From Bacillus cereus G9842 (GTDB lineage: Bacteria; Bacillota; Bacilli; Bacillales; Bacillaceae_G), in contig NC_011772.1 in NCBI RefSeq assembly GCF_000021305.1, forward strand, positions 1,402,001 to 1,466,000: a stretch of DNA of 64,000 bases, read 5' to 3'. A model generated the notes under the pieces. It had not been told where the DNA came from, did no database searches, and saw only the letters and a list, made by a program, of their open reading frames with translations. The translations under genes and the position numbers were made by a program. Shown piece after piece: positions 1 through 8,914 of this stretch; position 1 is the first letter of the stretch; each line of letters opens with the position of its first letter.

Positions 1-62
1 TACAGTTATATAAGGGATTTTCATTGAATATAGTTAAGTGGATAGCATTAGGGAGGTGCAAC

Positions 63-977
63 ATGAATCAGCAAGGTGTATTTACAGATTACTTTCATGA
101 AGTAGAAAATTGGTGTGAAAGTGTTCTTCACGTATTAGATAGCCGCGCAATGGAAGTGTATGATGTCCATATGCTTGCTTATAAAATTCAGGCGTTGTTA
201 GAGCGTATGAAAGAGCATGAGTATGAAACAGATGCAGAGTTTATGTATGAAATAAGTGATGATGTAGAACATATTCAGCATCACTTGCAGGAAGTATTTA
301 TGCAAGAAGAAGAGGAATATGAATTATATGAAAGAGGGGATAGCGAACGAGCTGTTCCAATTGGAGGACATACACTCCCGCCATTACCTTATCCGTATAA
401 TGCGTTAGAACCTTATATTTCTAAAGAAATTATGATGTTACACCATGATAAACATCATCGGAGTTACGTGGAAGGATTAAATAAAGCAGAGAAGATGATG
501 GAAGAAGCGAGAAAAACAAATCAATTTGATTTAATTAAGCATTGGGAAAGAGAAGCGGCTTTTCATGGGTCAGGTCATTACTTACACACGATATTTTGGA
601 ATAACATGAAAAAAGACGGTGGTGGGAGTCCAAGAGGTGCTTTTTCACAACAAATCGAACAAGATTTTGGGAGCTTTTTACGTTTCCAAAAACATTTTAC
701 AGAAGCGGCCTCTAAAGTAGAAGGTTCAGGCTGGGCAATTCTCGTTTGGGTGCCCCGGTCTGGAAGGTTAGAAATTTTGCAAAGTACACTTCATCAATTA
801 TTTACACAATGGGATACGATACCACTCCTTGTACTAGATGTCTGGGAACATGCGTATTATTTACAATACCAAAATCGAAAAGATGAATATATTAAAAACT
901 GGTGGAATGTTGTAAATTGGCCTGATGTAGAAAAAAGGTTTGAAACTGCGAAACAAATTGAATGGACACCATATTAG
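63..977 (+). CDS. Fe/Mn-type superoxide dismutase with N-terminal extension
   Basis: Predicted to dismutate superoxide to peroxide and oxygen in the cytoplasm. The 304-residue protein has an acidic, mostly helical N-terminal extension (about residues 1-100) absent from ordinary ~200-residue Mn-SODs, then the SOD fold. The four metal ligands are visible: H127 in LHHDKHH, H175 in LHTIFW, D259 and H263 in DVWEHAYYL. The usual Asn of the NHxxFW motif is Leu and the NQD loop reads HQL, so it is a divergent paralogue, resembling B. subtilis SodF in layout. ATG 63 is chosen because GGGAGGTG lies 4 bases upstream; an in-frame start at 24 lacks such a site. Possibly the enzyme called Sod15 in B. anthracis (from memory). 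Activity is inferred. Confidence 0.85.
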   Translation: MNQQGVFTDYFHEVENWCESVLHVLDSRAMEVYDVHMLAYKIQALLERMKEHEYETDAEFMYEISDDVEHIQHHLQEVFMQEEEEYELYERGDSERAVPIGGHTLPPLPYPYNALEPYISKEIMMLHHDKHHRSYVEGLNKAEKMMEEARKTNQFDLIKHWEREAAFHGSGHYLHTIFWNNMKKDGGGSPRGAFSQQIEQDFGSFLRFQKHFTEAASKVEGSGWAILVWVPRSGRLEILQSTLHQLFTQWDTIPLLVLDVWEHAYYLQYQNRKDEYIKNWWNVVNWPDVEKRFETAKQIEWTPY

Positions 978-1001
978 ACGCAAATTCTCTGCGTCTTTTT
1001 T
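976..1001 (+). terminator. Terminator after the SOD gene
   Basis: AGACGCA pairs with TGCGTCT across a 7-base loop, followed by a run of T. It begins within the SOD stop codon. Confidence 0.8.
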
Positions 1002-1025
1002 AATGGAAGCAGAAGGAAGATTTCG

Positions 1026-1054
1026 TTCATATTTTAAAAGGCCAAGCATACACT
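1026..1054 (+). promoter_or_regulatory. SigE-type promoter for dacB-spmAB
   Basis: TTCATATT (-35) and CATACACT (-10) are separated by 13 bases and match the mother-cell SigE consensus (ATATT, about 14 bases, CATACAnT). The dacB operon of B. subtilis is SigE dependent, which agrees. Confidence 0.65.
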
Positions 1055-1089
1055 TGTACAAAAAGTGCCAAAAGGACGTGGGGGGAAAT

Positions 1090-2214
1090 ATGAGACGAAT
1101 TTGTGTAATCATTACGCTTCTTATTATGTACGCAAGCGTTATGCCGATTCCTACATATGCAAAGATGAACAGCAATGTCAGTGCTCGAAATGCTGTATTA
1201 ATGGAGCAACAGTCTGGTCGTGTATTATACGGAAAAGCAGAACATGAACCTCAAAAAATTGCTAGTATAACAAAAATTATGACTGCCTTGTTAGCTGCTG
1301 AATCAGGGAAGATGAAAGAAATGGTGTCAGTTAGCAATGAAGCGGTGAGGGTGGAAGGATCAGCAATCTATTTAAAGCCTGGACAAAAAGTGAAGTTAGA
1401 AGATTTAGTATACGGACTCATGCTTAGATCTGGTAATGACGCAGCGCAAGTAATTGCTGAAAGTGTGGGTGGGAGTATAGATGGATTCGTATATTTAATG
1501 AATGAAAAGGCGAAAGAAATTGGAATGAAAGATACTCACTTCTCAAACCCTCATGGTTTAGATGGAGATGGATCACATTATTCGTCGGCTTACGATATGG
1601 CGTTATTAACGAAGTATGCAATGGGAAACGAGTCATTTAAAAAAATCTTTGGAACAAAAACGTATAAATCCGATTCTTGGGATTACCCGTGGAAAAATAA
1701 ACATAAGTTGGTAACGTCTTATTATGAATTTGCAACAGGAGGAAAAACAGGCTTTACGAAGAAAGCAGGAAGAACGCTTGTTACAACGGCATCAAAAGAT
1801 GGACTAGATTTAATTGTCGTAACTTTGAGTGCTTCTAGTGATTGGGATGATCATATGAATCTATTTGATAAAGGATTTGAACGTTTCAAGCAAACGAAAG
1901 TTTTAGGACAAGGAGCAATTGCTGAAATAAATGAAAAGAAGTATGCCAACCATGTTTATACGAAAAATAGTTTTTCCGTGCCGTTAACTGAAGAGGAAAG
2001 AAAGAACGTATTATTAAAAGTTGAACTGGATAAAAGTATAACGCTTGAGGATGGAGTAAAGGTTGGAAAGACAGATGTTTATGTTGGCAATGAGAAAGTT
2101 GGAGAACGGAATTTATTTTATAGTAAACGGAAGTTAGTAGCTACAACGGGACTTTACTGGAATAATGTGAAAGAAATTTTTTCTTACATGATAGGTATTG
2201 GGAACAATGGTTAA
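1090..2214 (+). CDS. dacB: Sporulation D-alanyl-D-alanine carboxypeptidase DacB (PBP5*)
   Basis: Penicillin-binding carboxypeptidase that trims pentapeptides in the spore cortex and so controls cortex cross-linking. The 374-residue protein starts with a signal peptide (about 1-24, cleaved after TYA). The three serine-transferase motifs are present: SITK 59-62, SGN 114-116, KTG 219-221, followed by the C-terminal beta domain of PBP5. ATG 1090 follows GTGGGGGGAAAT; the frame stays open upstream to 940 but that part overlaps the SOD end and its terminator. It overlaps spmA by a few bases, giving the dacB-spmA-spmB operon, preceded by a SigE-type promoter. Confidence 0.95.
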   Translation: MRRICVIITLLIMYASVMPIPTYAKMNSNVSARNAVLMEQQSGRVLYGKAEHEPQKIASITKIMTALLAAESGKMKEMVSVSNEAVRVEGSAIYLKPGQKVKLEDLVYGLMLRSGNDAAQVIAESVGGSIDGFVYLMNEKAKEIGMKDTHFSNPHGLDGDGSHYSSAYDMALLTKYAMGNESFKKIFGTKTYKSDSWDYPWKNKHKLVTSYYEFATGGKTGFTKKAGRTLVTTASKDGLDLIVVTLSASSDWDDHMNLFDKGFERFKQTKVLGQGAIAEINEKKYANHVYTKNSFSVPLTEEERKNVLLKVELDKSITLEDGVKVGKTDVYVGNEKVGERNLFYSKRKLVATTGLYWNNVKEIFSYMIGIGNNG

Positions 2215-2803
2215 TCTCGTATGGGTAGCGATGGCTGTCATTGGGATTGTATACGCCATGATAAATGGAACGATGGAAGAAGTGAATAAGGCTGTATTTG
2301 ACGGAGCAAAAGATGCAGTAACGATTTGTATAGGACTTATTAGTGTTTTAGTATTTTGGCTTGGTTTAATGAAAATTGCAGAGGAAGCCGGATTGTTAAA
2401 AAAATTAGTTTCACTTTTTATGCCGATAGTAAAAAGGTTGTTTCCAGAAATACCAAAGGATCATCCGTCCATGGGATTTATTCTATCAAATATGATGGCA
2501 AACTTTTTTGGTCTAGGTAATGCAGCAACCCCTCTTGGTATTAAAGCGATGGAACAACTAAAAGAGTTAAATGGAGGAAAGGATTCGGCAAGCCGTTCTA
2601 TGGTGACGTTTCTAGCATTAAATACATCAGCTATTACATTAATTCCTACGACAGTCATTTCAATTCGAATGACATATGAATCAGCCAATCCTACTGAAAT
2701 TGTTGGGGTAACATTTATTGCACAAGTACTTTCTATGATTGGAGCAATTTGGATTGACCGCTATTTTTACCGAAGAAGGAGTAGAAAGGGGCGGAAAAAA
2801 TGA
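2207..2803 (+). CDS. spmA: Spore maturation protein SpmA
   Basis: Membrane protein needed for spore core dehydration, acting with SpmB. 198 residues with several hydrophobic segments and a nucleoside-transporter gate (Gate) type sequence; the segment NMMANFFGLGNAATPLG near residues 100-116 is typical of the family. ATG 2207 is chosen because it gives MVNLVWV, in line with known SpmA proteins; a TTG three codons upstream is also possible. The start lies inside the end of dacB and the stop overlaps the start of spmB, so the three are translationally coupled. Function is from the family. Confidence 0.93.
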   Translation: MVNLVWVAMAVIGIVYAMINGTMEEVNKAVFDGAKDAVTICIGLISVLVFWLGLMKIAEEAGLLKKLVSLFMPIVKRLFPEIPKDHPSMGFILSNMMANFFGLGNAATPLGIKAMEQLKELNGGKDSASRSMVTFLALNTSAITLIPTTVISIRMTYESANPTEIVGVTFIAQVLSMIGAIWIDRYFYRRRSRKGRKK

Positions 2804-3330
2804 GTATTGTAAATACAATTTCCTTATGGGTAATCCCTTGTGTAATTGGTTTTATCCTTTTATATGGCACGATAAAGAAAGTGCCGACGTATGAATCGTT
2901 CGTTGAGGGAGGAAAAGAAGGGATTCAAATTGCAATTTCCATTTTACCGTTTATGGTTGGAATGCTTGTGTCTATTTCTATATTCCGATCGTCAGGTGCG
3001 CTAGATGCAATGATATCAGTAATGAAGCCAATGCTAGATTTAATTCACGTTCCAGCAGAAATCGTTCCATTAGCACTAATACGTCCTATTTCAGGTTCTG
3101 CTGGTCTAAGTATTACGACTGATTTAATTGCTACATATGGGCCAGACTCATTCATTGGGAGATTAGCTTCTACGATGCAAGGGAGTACAGATACGACTTT
3201 TTATATTTTAACAGTATACTTCGGAGCTGTTGGTATTAGAAAAATGGGAGATGCATTAAAAGTAGGTCTTTTTGCAGATTTAATCGGAATTATTTGCTCG
3301 ATTGTCTTTGTTTCCCTATTGTTTCAGTAA
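2800..3330 (+). CDS. spmB: Spore maturation protein SpmB
   Basis: Second membrane component of the SpmA/SpmB pair that affects spore dehydration and heat resistance. 176 residues, hydrophobic, with the Gate-type segment GALDAMISVMKPMLD and the conserved RPISGSAGLS stretch around residues 97-106. Its ATG overlaps the spmA stop (ATGA), so it is probably coupled to it. A strong terminator follows at 3374, ending the operon. Confidence 0.93.
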   Translation: MSIVNTISLWVIPCVIGFILLYGTIKKVPTYESFVEGGKEGIQIAISILPFMVGMLVSISIFRSSGALDAMISVMKPMLDLIHVPAEIVPLALIRPISGSAGLSITTDLIATYGPDSFIGRLASTMQGSTDTTFYILTVYFGAVGIRKMGDALKVGLFADLIGIICSIVFVSLLFQ

Positions 3331-3373
3331 AGCTATTCATTTTTTATGCTATTTCGCGTATAATACGTATACG

Positions 3374-3409
3374 ACCACTATTAAGGTGTAGCTTAATAGT
3401 GGTTTTTTT
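3374..3409 (+). terminator. Terminator after spmB
   Basis: Twelve-base perfect stem ACCACTATTAAG with CTTAATAGTGGT, followed by seven T. It ends the dacB-spmA-spmB unit. Confidence 0.9.
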
Positions 3410-3619
3410 ATGCAGTATTTTTGACAAAATGATGAACTTTTATTGTGAGAAATATGAAAAATATGGACAATAATAAAGGATAAAAACATGATTTGACCTT
3501 TATATGTTTAATATCATCGCTATGTTGTTTAAGGGAGATGGAGCGAATAACCGTAAAGCGTATGCGGTTGCCAAGTCTTTCTAATGTAAGGTAAGATAAA
3601 TTCGAGGTGAAAAAAAGAA

Positions 3620-4348
3620 ATGGAACGATTACAAAAAGTGATTGCGCAAGCAGGTATTGCATCGAGAAGAAAGGCTGAGGAATTAATTCAGCAAGGAAAA
3701 GTGAAAGTTAACGGAAAAATAGTGAAAGAGTTAGGAACAAAAGTAACTCCTCAAGATAAAGTAGAAGTAAATAACATCCCTCTTGAAAAAGAAGAACCTG
3801 TTTATTTTTTACTATATAAACCAACTGGTGTAATTTCAAGTGTATCAGATGATAAAGGTAGAAGTGTTGTAACAGACTTTTTCCCTGAAATTACACAACG
3901 TTTATTCCCAATCGGACGTCTAGATTATGATACGTCAGGAGTATTATTAATGACAAACGACGGGGACTTCGCAAATATATTAATGCATCCTAAATATAAA
4001 GTTGAAAAAACGTATGTTGCAAAAATAAAAGGCCCATTAACAGGTGAGAAAATTCGCATGTTAGAACGCGGTGTTGCATTAGAAGATGGTAAAACAGCAC
4101 CAGCACATGTGAAAATTATTTCTTGGGACAAGCGTAAAGAGATGGCTATTGTACAATTAACAATTCATGAAGGACGTAATCGTCAAGTACGTCGTATGTT
4201 TGAAGCGTTAGACTGTAAAGTAGTGAAATTAAAACGTGAACGTTATGCTTTCTTAGAAGTAGGAAGCCTGCGACCTGGTGATGCGAGAGAATTGACACCA
4301 CATGAGGTGAAACAATTACGCGCGCTTGCTTCTACAAAGCCAAGATAA
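3620..4348 (+). CDS. rluB: 23S rRNA pseudouridine synthase RluB
   Basis: Modifies uridine to pseudouridine in 23S rRNA (RluB/RsuA family). 242 residues: S4 RNA-binding domain at about 1-60, then the catalytic domain with GRLDYDTSG, in which D102 is the catalytic aspartate, and the late motif EGRNRQVRRM. Start ATG 3620 follows GAGGTGA. About 290 bases lie between spmB and this gene, with no gene that I can support. In B. subtilis the orthologue (ypuL) also sits between spmB and resA. Whether the exact target is position 2605 is inferred from the family. Confidence 0.92.
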   Translation: MERLQKVIAQAGIASRRKAEELIQQGKVKVNGKIVKELGTKVTPQDKVEVNNIPLEKEEPVYFLLYKPTGVISSVSDDKGRSVVTDFFPEITQRLFPIGRLDYDTSGVLLMTNDGDFANILMHPKYKVEKTYVAKIKGPLTGEKIRMLERGVALEDGKTAPAHVKIISWDKRKEMAIVQLTIHEGRNRQVRRMFEALDCKVVKLKRERYAFLEVGSLRPGDARELTPHEVKQLRALASTKPR

Positions 4349-4365
4349 GCTATAGAGTTAAAAAT

Positions 4366-4394
4366 TCACCAGTGGAGTGCTCTGCTGGTGATTT
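4366..4394 (+). terminator. Possible terminator between rluB and resA
   Basis: TCACCAG pairs with CTGGTGA over a 12-base loop, followed by only a short T stretch (TTTATT). Weak; read-through into resA is likely. Confidence 0.45.
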
Positions 4395-4454
4395 ATTCAA
4401 TACAACATTTACAGAAGATAATACATAACATTTACCGAGGAGAGGAGAGGTAAT

Positions 4455-4976
4455 ATGAAGAAAAATCGCTTATTATTTCGCGTTATTATTCTACTCATTT
4501 TATGTGGTGCTGTAGGATTTACCCTTTATCAAGGATTCTTTGCTAATAAAGAGAAAATGCAAATCGGAAAAGAAGCACCTAACTTTGTTGTGACAGATTT
4601 AGAAGGGAAGAAAATTGAACTAAAAGATTTAAAGGGAAAAGGTGTATTTTTAAACTTTTGGGGTACGTGGTGTAAACCTTGTGAAAAAGAAATGCCTTAT
4701 ATGAATGAATTATATCCAAAGTATAAAGAAAAAGGCGTTGAAATCATAGCGTTAGATGCAGATGAAACGGATATTGCAGTAAAGAACTTTGTGAACCAAT
4801 ATGGTTTGAAATTCCCAGTTGCTATTGATAAAGGACAAAAGATTATAGGAACATATGGAGTAGGTCCATTACCGACAAGCTTTTTGATTGATAAAGATGG
4901 AAAAGTAGTGGAGCAAATTATAGGTGAACAAACGAAAGAACAGTTAGAAGAGTATTTAAAGAAAATTACTCCATAA
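4455..4976 (+). CDS. resA: Thiol-disulfide oxidoreductase ResA
   Basis: Membrane-anchored extracytoplasmic thioredoxin-like protein that reduces the heme-binding cysteines of apocytochrome c before heme attachment. 173 residues: N-terminal membrane anchor at about 8-29, then a thioredoxin fold with WCKPC, cysteines C73 and C76, and the cis-proline segment [11 protein letters not shown] 4455 follows GAGGAGAGGAGAGG. It leads the resABC genes for cytochrome c maturation, followed by resDE. In B. subtilis resA has its own ResD-dependent promoter; I could not identify one here. Confidence 0.95.
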   Translation: MKKNRLLFRVIILLILCGAVGFTLYQGFFANKEKMQIGKEAPNFVVTDLEGKKIELKDLKGKGVFLNFWGTWCKPCEKEMPYMNELYPKYKEKGVEIIALDADETDIAVKNFVNQYGLKFPVAIDKGQKIIGTYGVGPLPTSFLIDKDGKVVEQIIGEQTKEQLEEYLKKITP

Positions 4977-5100
4977 TAAAGAAAGCCTTTACATAAGAGG
5001 TGCGTGTCTATAGTGCCTCTGATTTAAAAATTCTGAGTATTGCGGTAACTCGAGGTTAGAATATACAATAGTACATATAGATACAGGGGCGGTGAGAGTG

Positions 5101-6723
5101 TTGAAAGAAATTAAATGTGAATGTGGACATGTTAATCCGATAGGAACCGTTTTTTGTGAAGCTTGCGGGAAACCATTTGAAAGCAATGAAAATGCAAAAC
5201 TATTGGATATGCGCTATGAGGGGAGTGCACGGAGATCTCTCACGCAAACAAAAACGATAGTCGATAAAATTTGGAGCTTTTTCTCTTCTGTAAAAGTCGG
5301 TGTATGGCTAATCGTAATAACTTTAGCTGCATCAGCGATAGGAACTATTTTTCCGCAAGAAATGTACATAACTCCAGGGATTGCACCAGCTGAATATTAT
5401 AAGCAAGAATACGGATTTTTAGGGCAATTATACTATCAATTAGGATTTAATAATTTATACGGTTCATGGTGGTATATGATTTTGATTGCTTCTATCGGTA
5501 TTTCACTTGTGATATGTAGTTTAGACCGCGTTATTCCACTTTATAAAGCTTTAAAAAAGCAAGGCGTAAAAAGACATCCTAGTTTTTTAAAGAGACAGAG
5601 ATTATATGGGACTGGTACACCGCAAGATGGTGACCTGGAAAGAGTGCAAAAGAATTTAAAGAAAAGAAACTATAACGTGAAAGTGGAAGACGGAAACGTT
5701 TTAGCAGAAAAGGGACGCTTCTCGCGTTGGGGTCCATATGTAAATCATATCGGTCTTATTATCTTTTTATTCGGTGCGATGCTTCGTTTTTTACCGAGTA
5801 TGTACGTAGACGAAGCACTTTGGTTACGTGATGGTGAAACGAAAGAAATACCAGGGACGGATGGACAATACTACTTAAAAAACGAGAAATTTATAAAAGA
5901 AGTTTATGATAAAAGTAAGGACAAGGAAGTTTTTGAGGAAGCGATTGATCGTGTAGGCGATAAAATGATTGCGAAAAACTTCCAAACGAATGCTGTATTA
6001 TATAAAGCTGTGGGCGAAAATATAGCAGGGCAAAAACCAAAGTTGGAAAAAGTAAAAGAAGCGGAAATTCGAGTAAATGAACCACTGAAATTTGATCAAT
6101 TTGCAGTGTATCAAGTGGATTATAAAGAAAGTGAATTTAAAAGTATGTCCTTCAACTTGCAAAATAAAGAAAATAATCAAAAATGGGGACCGATTAAAGT
6201 AGATTTAACGAATCCTAAGGAAAAATATGATTTAGGAAATGGTTATTCTCTAGAACTATTAAGCTATTTTCCTGATTTTTATTTTGATGAGAATGGAAAA
6301 CCGAATACAAAAACGAAATTACCGAACAATCCTGCATTTGTATTTAAAATGTTTACACCTGAAACACCAGATGGTGAAGTGAGTTTTGTTGGTATTCAGC
6401 AAAATATAGAACCTGATGGAAACAACAAATATAAAATGTCGTTTGCGGGTGTTGAAATGCAAAATGCAACAGCACTTACTGTAAGAAAAGATTTAACGCT
6501 TTGGATTCTCGGTATTGGAGGATTTATATTTATGGTTGGTGTCATTCAAGGTATGTATTGGAATCATCGCCGTATTTGGATACAACGTGTTAATGATGAA
6601 TGGTGGATTGCAGGGCATACGAATAAAAATTGGTTCGGTTTAAAGAAAGATATTGAAAGAGTAATAGAAGGTACAGCAATTCCACAGCCAAATGATAAAG
6701 TAATCGATAAAAAAATTAGTTAA
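5101..6723 (+). CDS. resB: Cytochrome c biogenesis protein ResB
   Basis: Membrane component of the system II heme delivery and ligation complex, acting with ResC. 540 residues. It begins with a zinc-ribbon-like CxCx(n)CxxC segment (CECGH at 5-9, CEACG about 20-24), then the ResB domain with hydrophobic segments near 60-80, 115-140 and 205-230, a large external domain and a last membrane helix near 463-485. TTG 5101 is chosen because GGCGG is 8 bases upstream and it gives [10 protein letters not shown], like the B. subtilis protein; GTG codons at 5092 and 5098 overlap that ribosome site. Confidence 0.93.
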   Translation: MKEIKCECGHVNPIGTVFCEACGKPFESNENAKLLDMRYEGSARRSLTQTKTIVDKIWSFFSSVKVGVWLIVITLAASAIGTIFPQEMYITPGIAPAEYYKQEYGFLGQLYYQLGFNNLYGSWWYMILIASIGISLVICSLDRVIPLYKALKKQGVKRHPSFLKRQRLYGTGTPQDGDLERVQKNLKKRNYNVKVEDGNVLAEKGRFSRWGPYVNHIGLIIFLFGAMLRFLPSMYVDEALWLRDGETKEIPGTDGQYYLKNEKFIKEVYDKSKDKEVFEEAIDRVGDKMIAKNFQTNAVLYKAVGENIAGQKPKLEKVKEAEIRVNEPLKFDQFAVYQVDYKESEFKSMSFNLQNKENNQKWGPIKVDLTNPKEKYDLGNGYSLELLSYFPDFYFDENGKPNTKTKLPNNPAFVFKMFTPETPDGEVSFVGIQQNIEPDGNNKYKMSFAGVEMQNATALTVRKDLTLWILGIGGFIFMVGVIQGMYWNHRRIWIQRVNDEWWIAGHTNKNWFGLKKDIERVIEGTAIPQPNDKVIDKKIS

Positions 6724-6737
6724 GGTGGGGAAACGAT

Positions 6738-7895
6738 ATGGTGCAAATAAGTAGTAACTTTCTCTTTACCGCATTTATTTTATATTTAATTGCGACTCTA
6801 TTTTTTGGTGGAGCCATTAAAGAAAAGGGTCATAAATGGGCAAATGTAGGAATAACAATTACAATTTTAGGGTTTATAGCACAAACAGTATATTTTGTTA
6901 CAAGGTGGATTGCATCAGGGCATGCGCCAGTTAGTAACTTTTTTGAATTCGGTACATTTTTCGGCATGATGCTTGTAGGAGCATTTATTGTAATGTATTT
7001 TATGTACCGCGTAAGTATAATTGGACTATTTGCATTACCAGTTGCGCTTTTATTAATTGCCTATGCAAGTATGTTTCCGAGGGAAATATCTCCGCTTATT
7101 CCATCTTTAAAAAGTAATTGGTTACATATTCACGTGACGACTGCAGCAGCAGGACAAGCAATTTTAGCGATTAGTTTTATTACGGGCGTCATGTATTTAT
7201 TAAAAAATGTAGATCAATCAACGAGAAGTAAACGGACATTTTGGCTAGAGACGGTAGTGTTTACGCTTGTTTGTACAGTTGGATTTATTGGAGTAACAAC
7301 GGTATTTTCTAGTATGAAATATGAAGCGAAGTTTCAATGGGTTGATAAAAATGAACAACAACTGGAAATGAAGTACAATCTTCCAGCTTTAGTAGGACCG
7401 CATGAAGGGAAGTTACAGACAGAAAATAAATTAGAACCGGTAGTTGAAGTTCCAGCGATTGTAAATGCGAAAAAATTAAATACTGTTATTTGGTCAGTGT
7501 TAGTTGGAACATTACTTTATATTGTATTAAGGCTTGTTTTACGGAAGCGAGTATCGGCGGCACTTCAGCCGTTAGTAAAGAATACGAATAGTGATTTACT
7601 AGATGAAATCGGATATCGATCTATTGCAATTGGATTCCCAGTTTTCACATTAGGAGCGTTAATTTTTGCAATGATTTGGGCTCAAATAGCGTGGACGCGT
7701 TTTTGGGGCTGGGATCCGAAAGAGGTTTGGGCACTTATAACGTGGCTCTTTTATGCTGCAGTACTACATTTACGATTATCTAAAGGGTGGCATGGAGAGA
7801 AATCAGCTTGGCTTGCAGTAATTGGTTTTGCAATTATTATGTTTAACTTTATTGTAGTAAACTTAATTATTGCCGGTTTACATTCATATGCATAG
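6738..7895 (+). CDS. resC: Cytochrome c biogenesis protein ResC (CcsA family)
   Basis: Heme-handling membrane protein that works with ResB in cytochrome c synthesis. 385 residues, about eight membrane helices, with the tryptophan-rich [10 protein letters not shown] motif near residue 325 and conserved external histidines expected to coordinate heme. ATG 6738 follows AAGGTGGGGAAA only 14 bases after resB, so the two are co-translated. A terminator follows at 7902, separating resABC from resDE at least partly. Confidence 0.95.
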   Translation: MVQISSNFLFTAFILYLIATLFFGGAIKEKGHKWANVGITITILGFIAQTVYFVTRWIASGHAPVSNFFEFGTFFGMMLVGAFIVMYFMYRVSIIGLFALPVALLLIAYASMFPREISPLIPSLKSNWLHIHVTTAAAGQAILAISFITGVMYLLKNVDQSTRSKRTFWLETVVFTLVCTVGFIGVTTVFSSMKYEAKFQWVDKNEQQLEMKYNLPALVGPHEGKLQTENKLEPVVEVPAIVNAKKLNTVIWSVLVGTLLYIVLRLVLRKRVSAALQPLVKNTNSDLLDEIGYRSIAIGFPVFTLGALIFAMIWAQIAWTRFWGWDPKEVWALITWLFYAAVLHLRLSKGWHGEKSAWLAVIGFAIIMFNFIVVNLIIAGLHSYA

Positions 7896-7901
7896 AGAAA
7901 T

Positions 7902-7940
7902 AAAATAGGAGAGTGCATGTCACTTTCCTATTTTATTTTT
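7902..7940 (+). terminator. Terminator after resC
   Basis: AAAATAGGAGAGTG pairs with CACTTTCCTATTTT (one G-T pair) around a short loop, then ATTTTT. Confidence 0.88.
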
Positions 7941-8197
7941 GTCAACTTTTCTTCTTTTTTGAGAAAAACATGACAAAGTAGCGGTTGATTTTGTAAAATG
8001 ATGTCGAGGACATTATATACTGTTCAAAAAAAATACATAGTTTTGGAAAAAAATTGAACAAAATTTATTATTCTTGTGAAGCATAATATGGGAAGTGAAA
8101 CATTTAGAAGATTGCTTAAATAAACGAGAATAGCGCAACATAATAGTAAAGAAGGGTAGGTGTGAACCGCTGAGGTGAGAGTACGCAGCGGGTAGAG
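7941..8197 (+). other. resD upstream region with hairpin at the ribosome site
   Basis: The stretch between resC and resD is AT rich and holds no gene I can support. Just before resD, CCGCTG (8167-8172) can pair with CAGCGG (8186-8191); the second arm overlaps the GGGTAGAG ribosome site and an unused AGGTGAGAG lies in the loop. I found no convincing -35/-10 pair. Confidence 0.4.
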
Positions 8198-8914
8198 ATG
8201 GAAAATGAATCAAGAATTTTAATTGTAGATGATGAGGATCGTATTCGTCGTTTATTGAAAATGTACTTAGAAAGAGAACAATACACAATTGAAGAAGCAG
8301 ATAATGGTGATACAGCTTTAGAAATGGCGTTGCAAAATGATTACGATTTAATCTTATTAGATCTTATGATGCCTGGTAAAGATGGCATTGAAGTATGTAA
8401 AGGGGTTCGTGAGAAGAAAGCGACACCAATTATTATGCTGACAGCAAAAGGTGAAGAAGTAAATAGAGTACAAGGATTTGAAGTTGGAACAGATGATTAT
8501 ATTGTAAAGCCATTTAGTCCACGTGAGGTCGTGCTACGTGTGAAAGCGGTATTACGTCGTGCTGTACCAACAACATTCTTTACACAAGATACAACGACAA
8601 AAGATGTTACTGTATTCCCGCACTTAACAATTGATAACGATGCACACCGTGTTACTGCAGATGGTAATGAAGTAAACTTAACGCCGAAAGAATATGAGTT
8701 ACTATTATTTTTAGCGAAAGCTCCTGATAAAGTATTCGATCGTGAGCAATTGTTAAAAGAAGTATGGCAATATGAATTCTTCGGAGATTTACGTACAGTT
8801 GATACGCATGTAAAGCGTTTACGTGAGAAGTTAAGTAAAAAATCACCAGATGCTGCGAAGATGATTGTTACCGTTTGGGGCGTAGGTTATAAATTTGAGG
8901 TTGTGAACGACTGA
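8198..8914 (+). CDS. resD: Response regulator ResD
   Basis: OmpR/PhoB-type response regulator that activates genes for anaerobic and low-oxygen respiration; in B. cereus it is also known to influence enterotoxin expression. 238 residues: receiver domain with acidic pocket DDED 11-14, phosphoacceptor D55 (LILLDLMMPG) and K104, then a winged-helix DNA-binding domain from about 135 with TVDTHVKRLREKL. ATG 8198 follows AGCGGGTAGAG, part of which can pair in a small hairpin. The stop overlaps the resE start (TGATG). Confidence 0.95.
   Translation: MENESRILIVDDEDRIRRLLKMYLEREQYTIEEADNGDTALEMALQNDYDLILLDLMMPGKDGIEVCKGVREKKATPIIMLTAKGEEVNRVQGFEVGTDDYIVKPFSPREVVLRVKAVLRRAVPTTFFTQDTTTKDVTVFPHLTIDNDAHRVTADGNEVNLTPKEYELLLFLAKAPDKVFDREQLLKEVWQYEFFGDLRTVDTHVKRLREKLSKKSPDAAKMIVTVWGVGYKFEVVND

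Noticed and set aside
3408..3662. Minus-strand open frame of 84 residues between spmB and rluB
   Set aside because: Overlaps the rluB start, has no convincing ribosome site, and its composition is that of AT-rich noncoding sequence.
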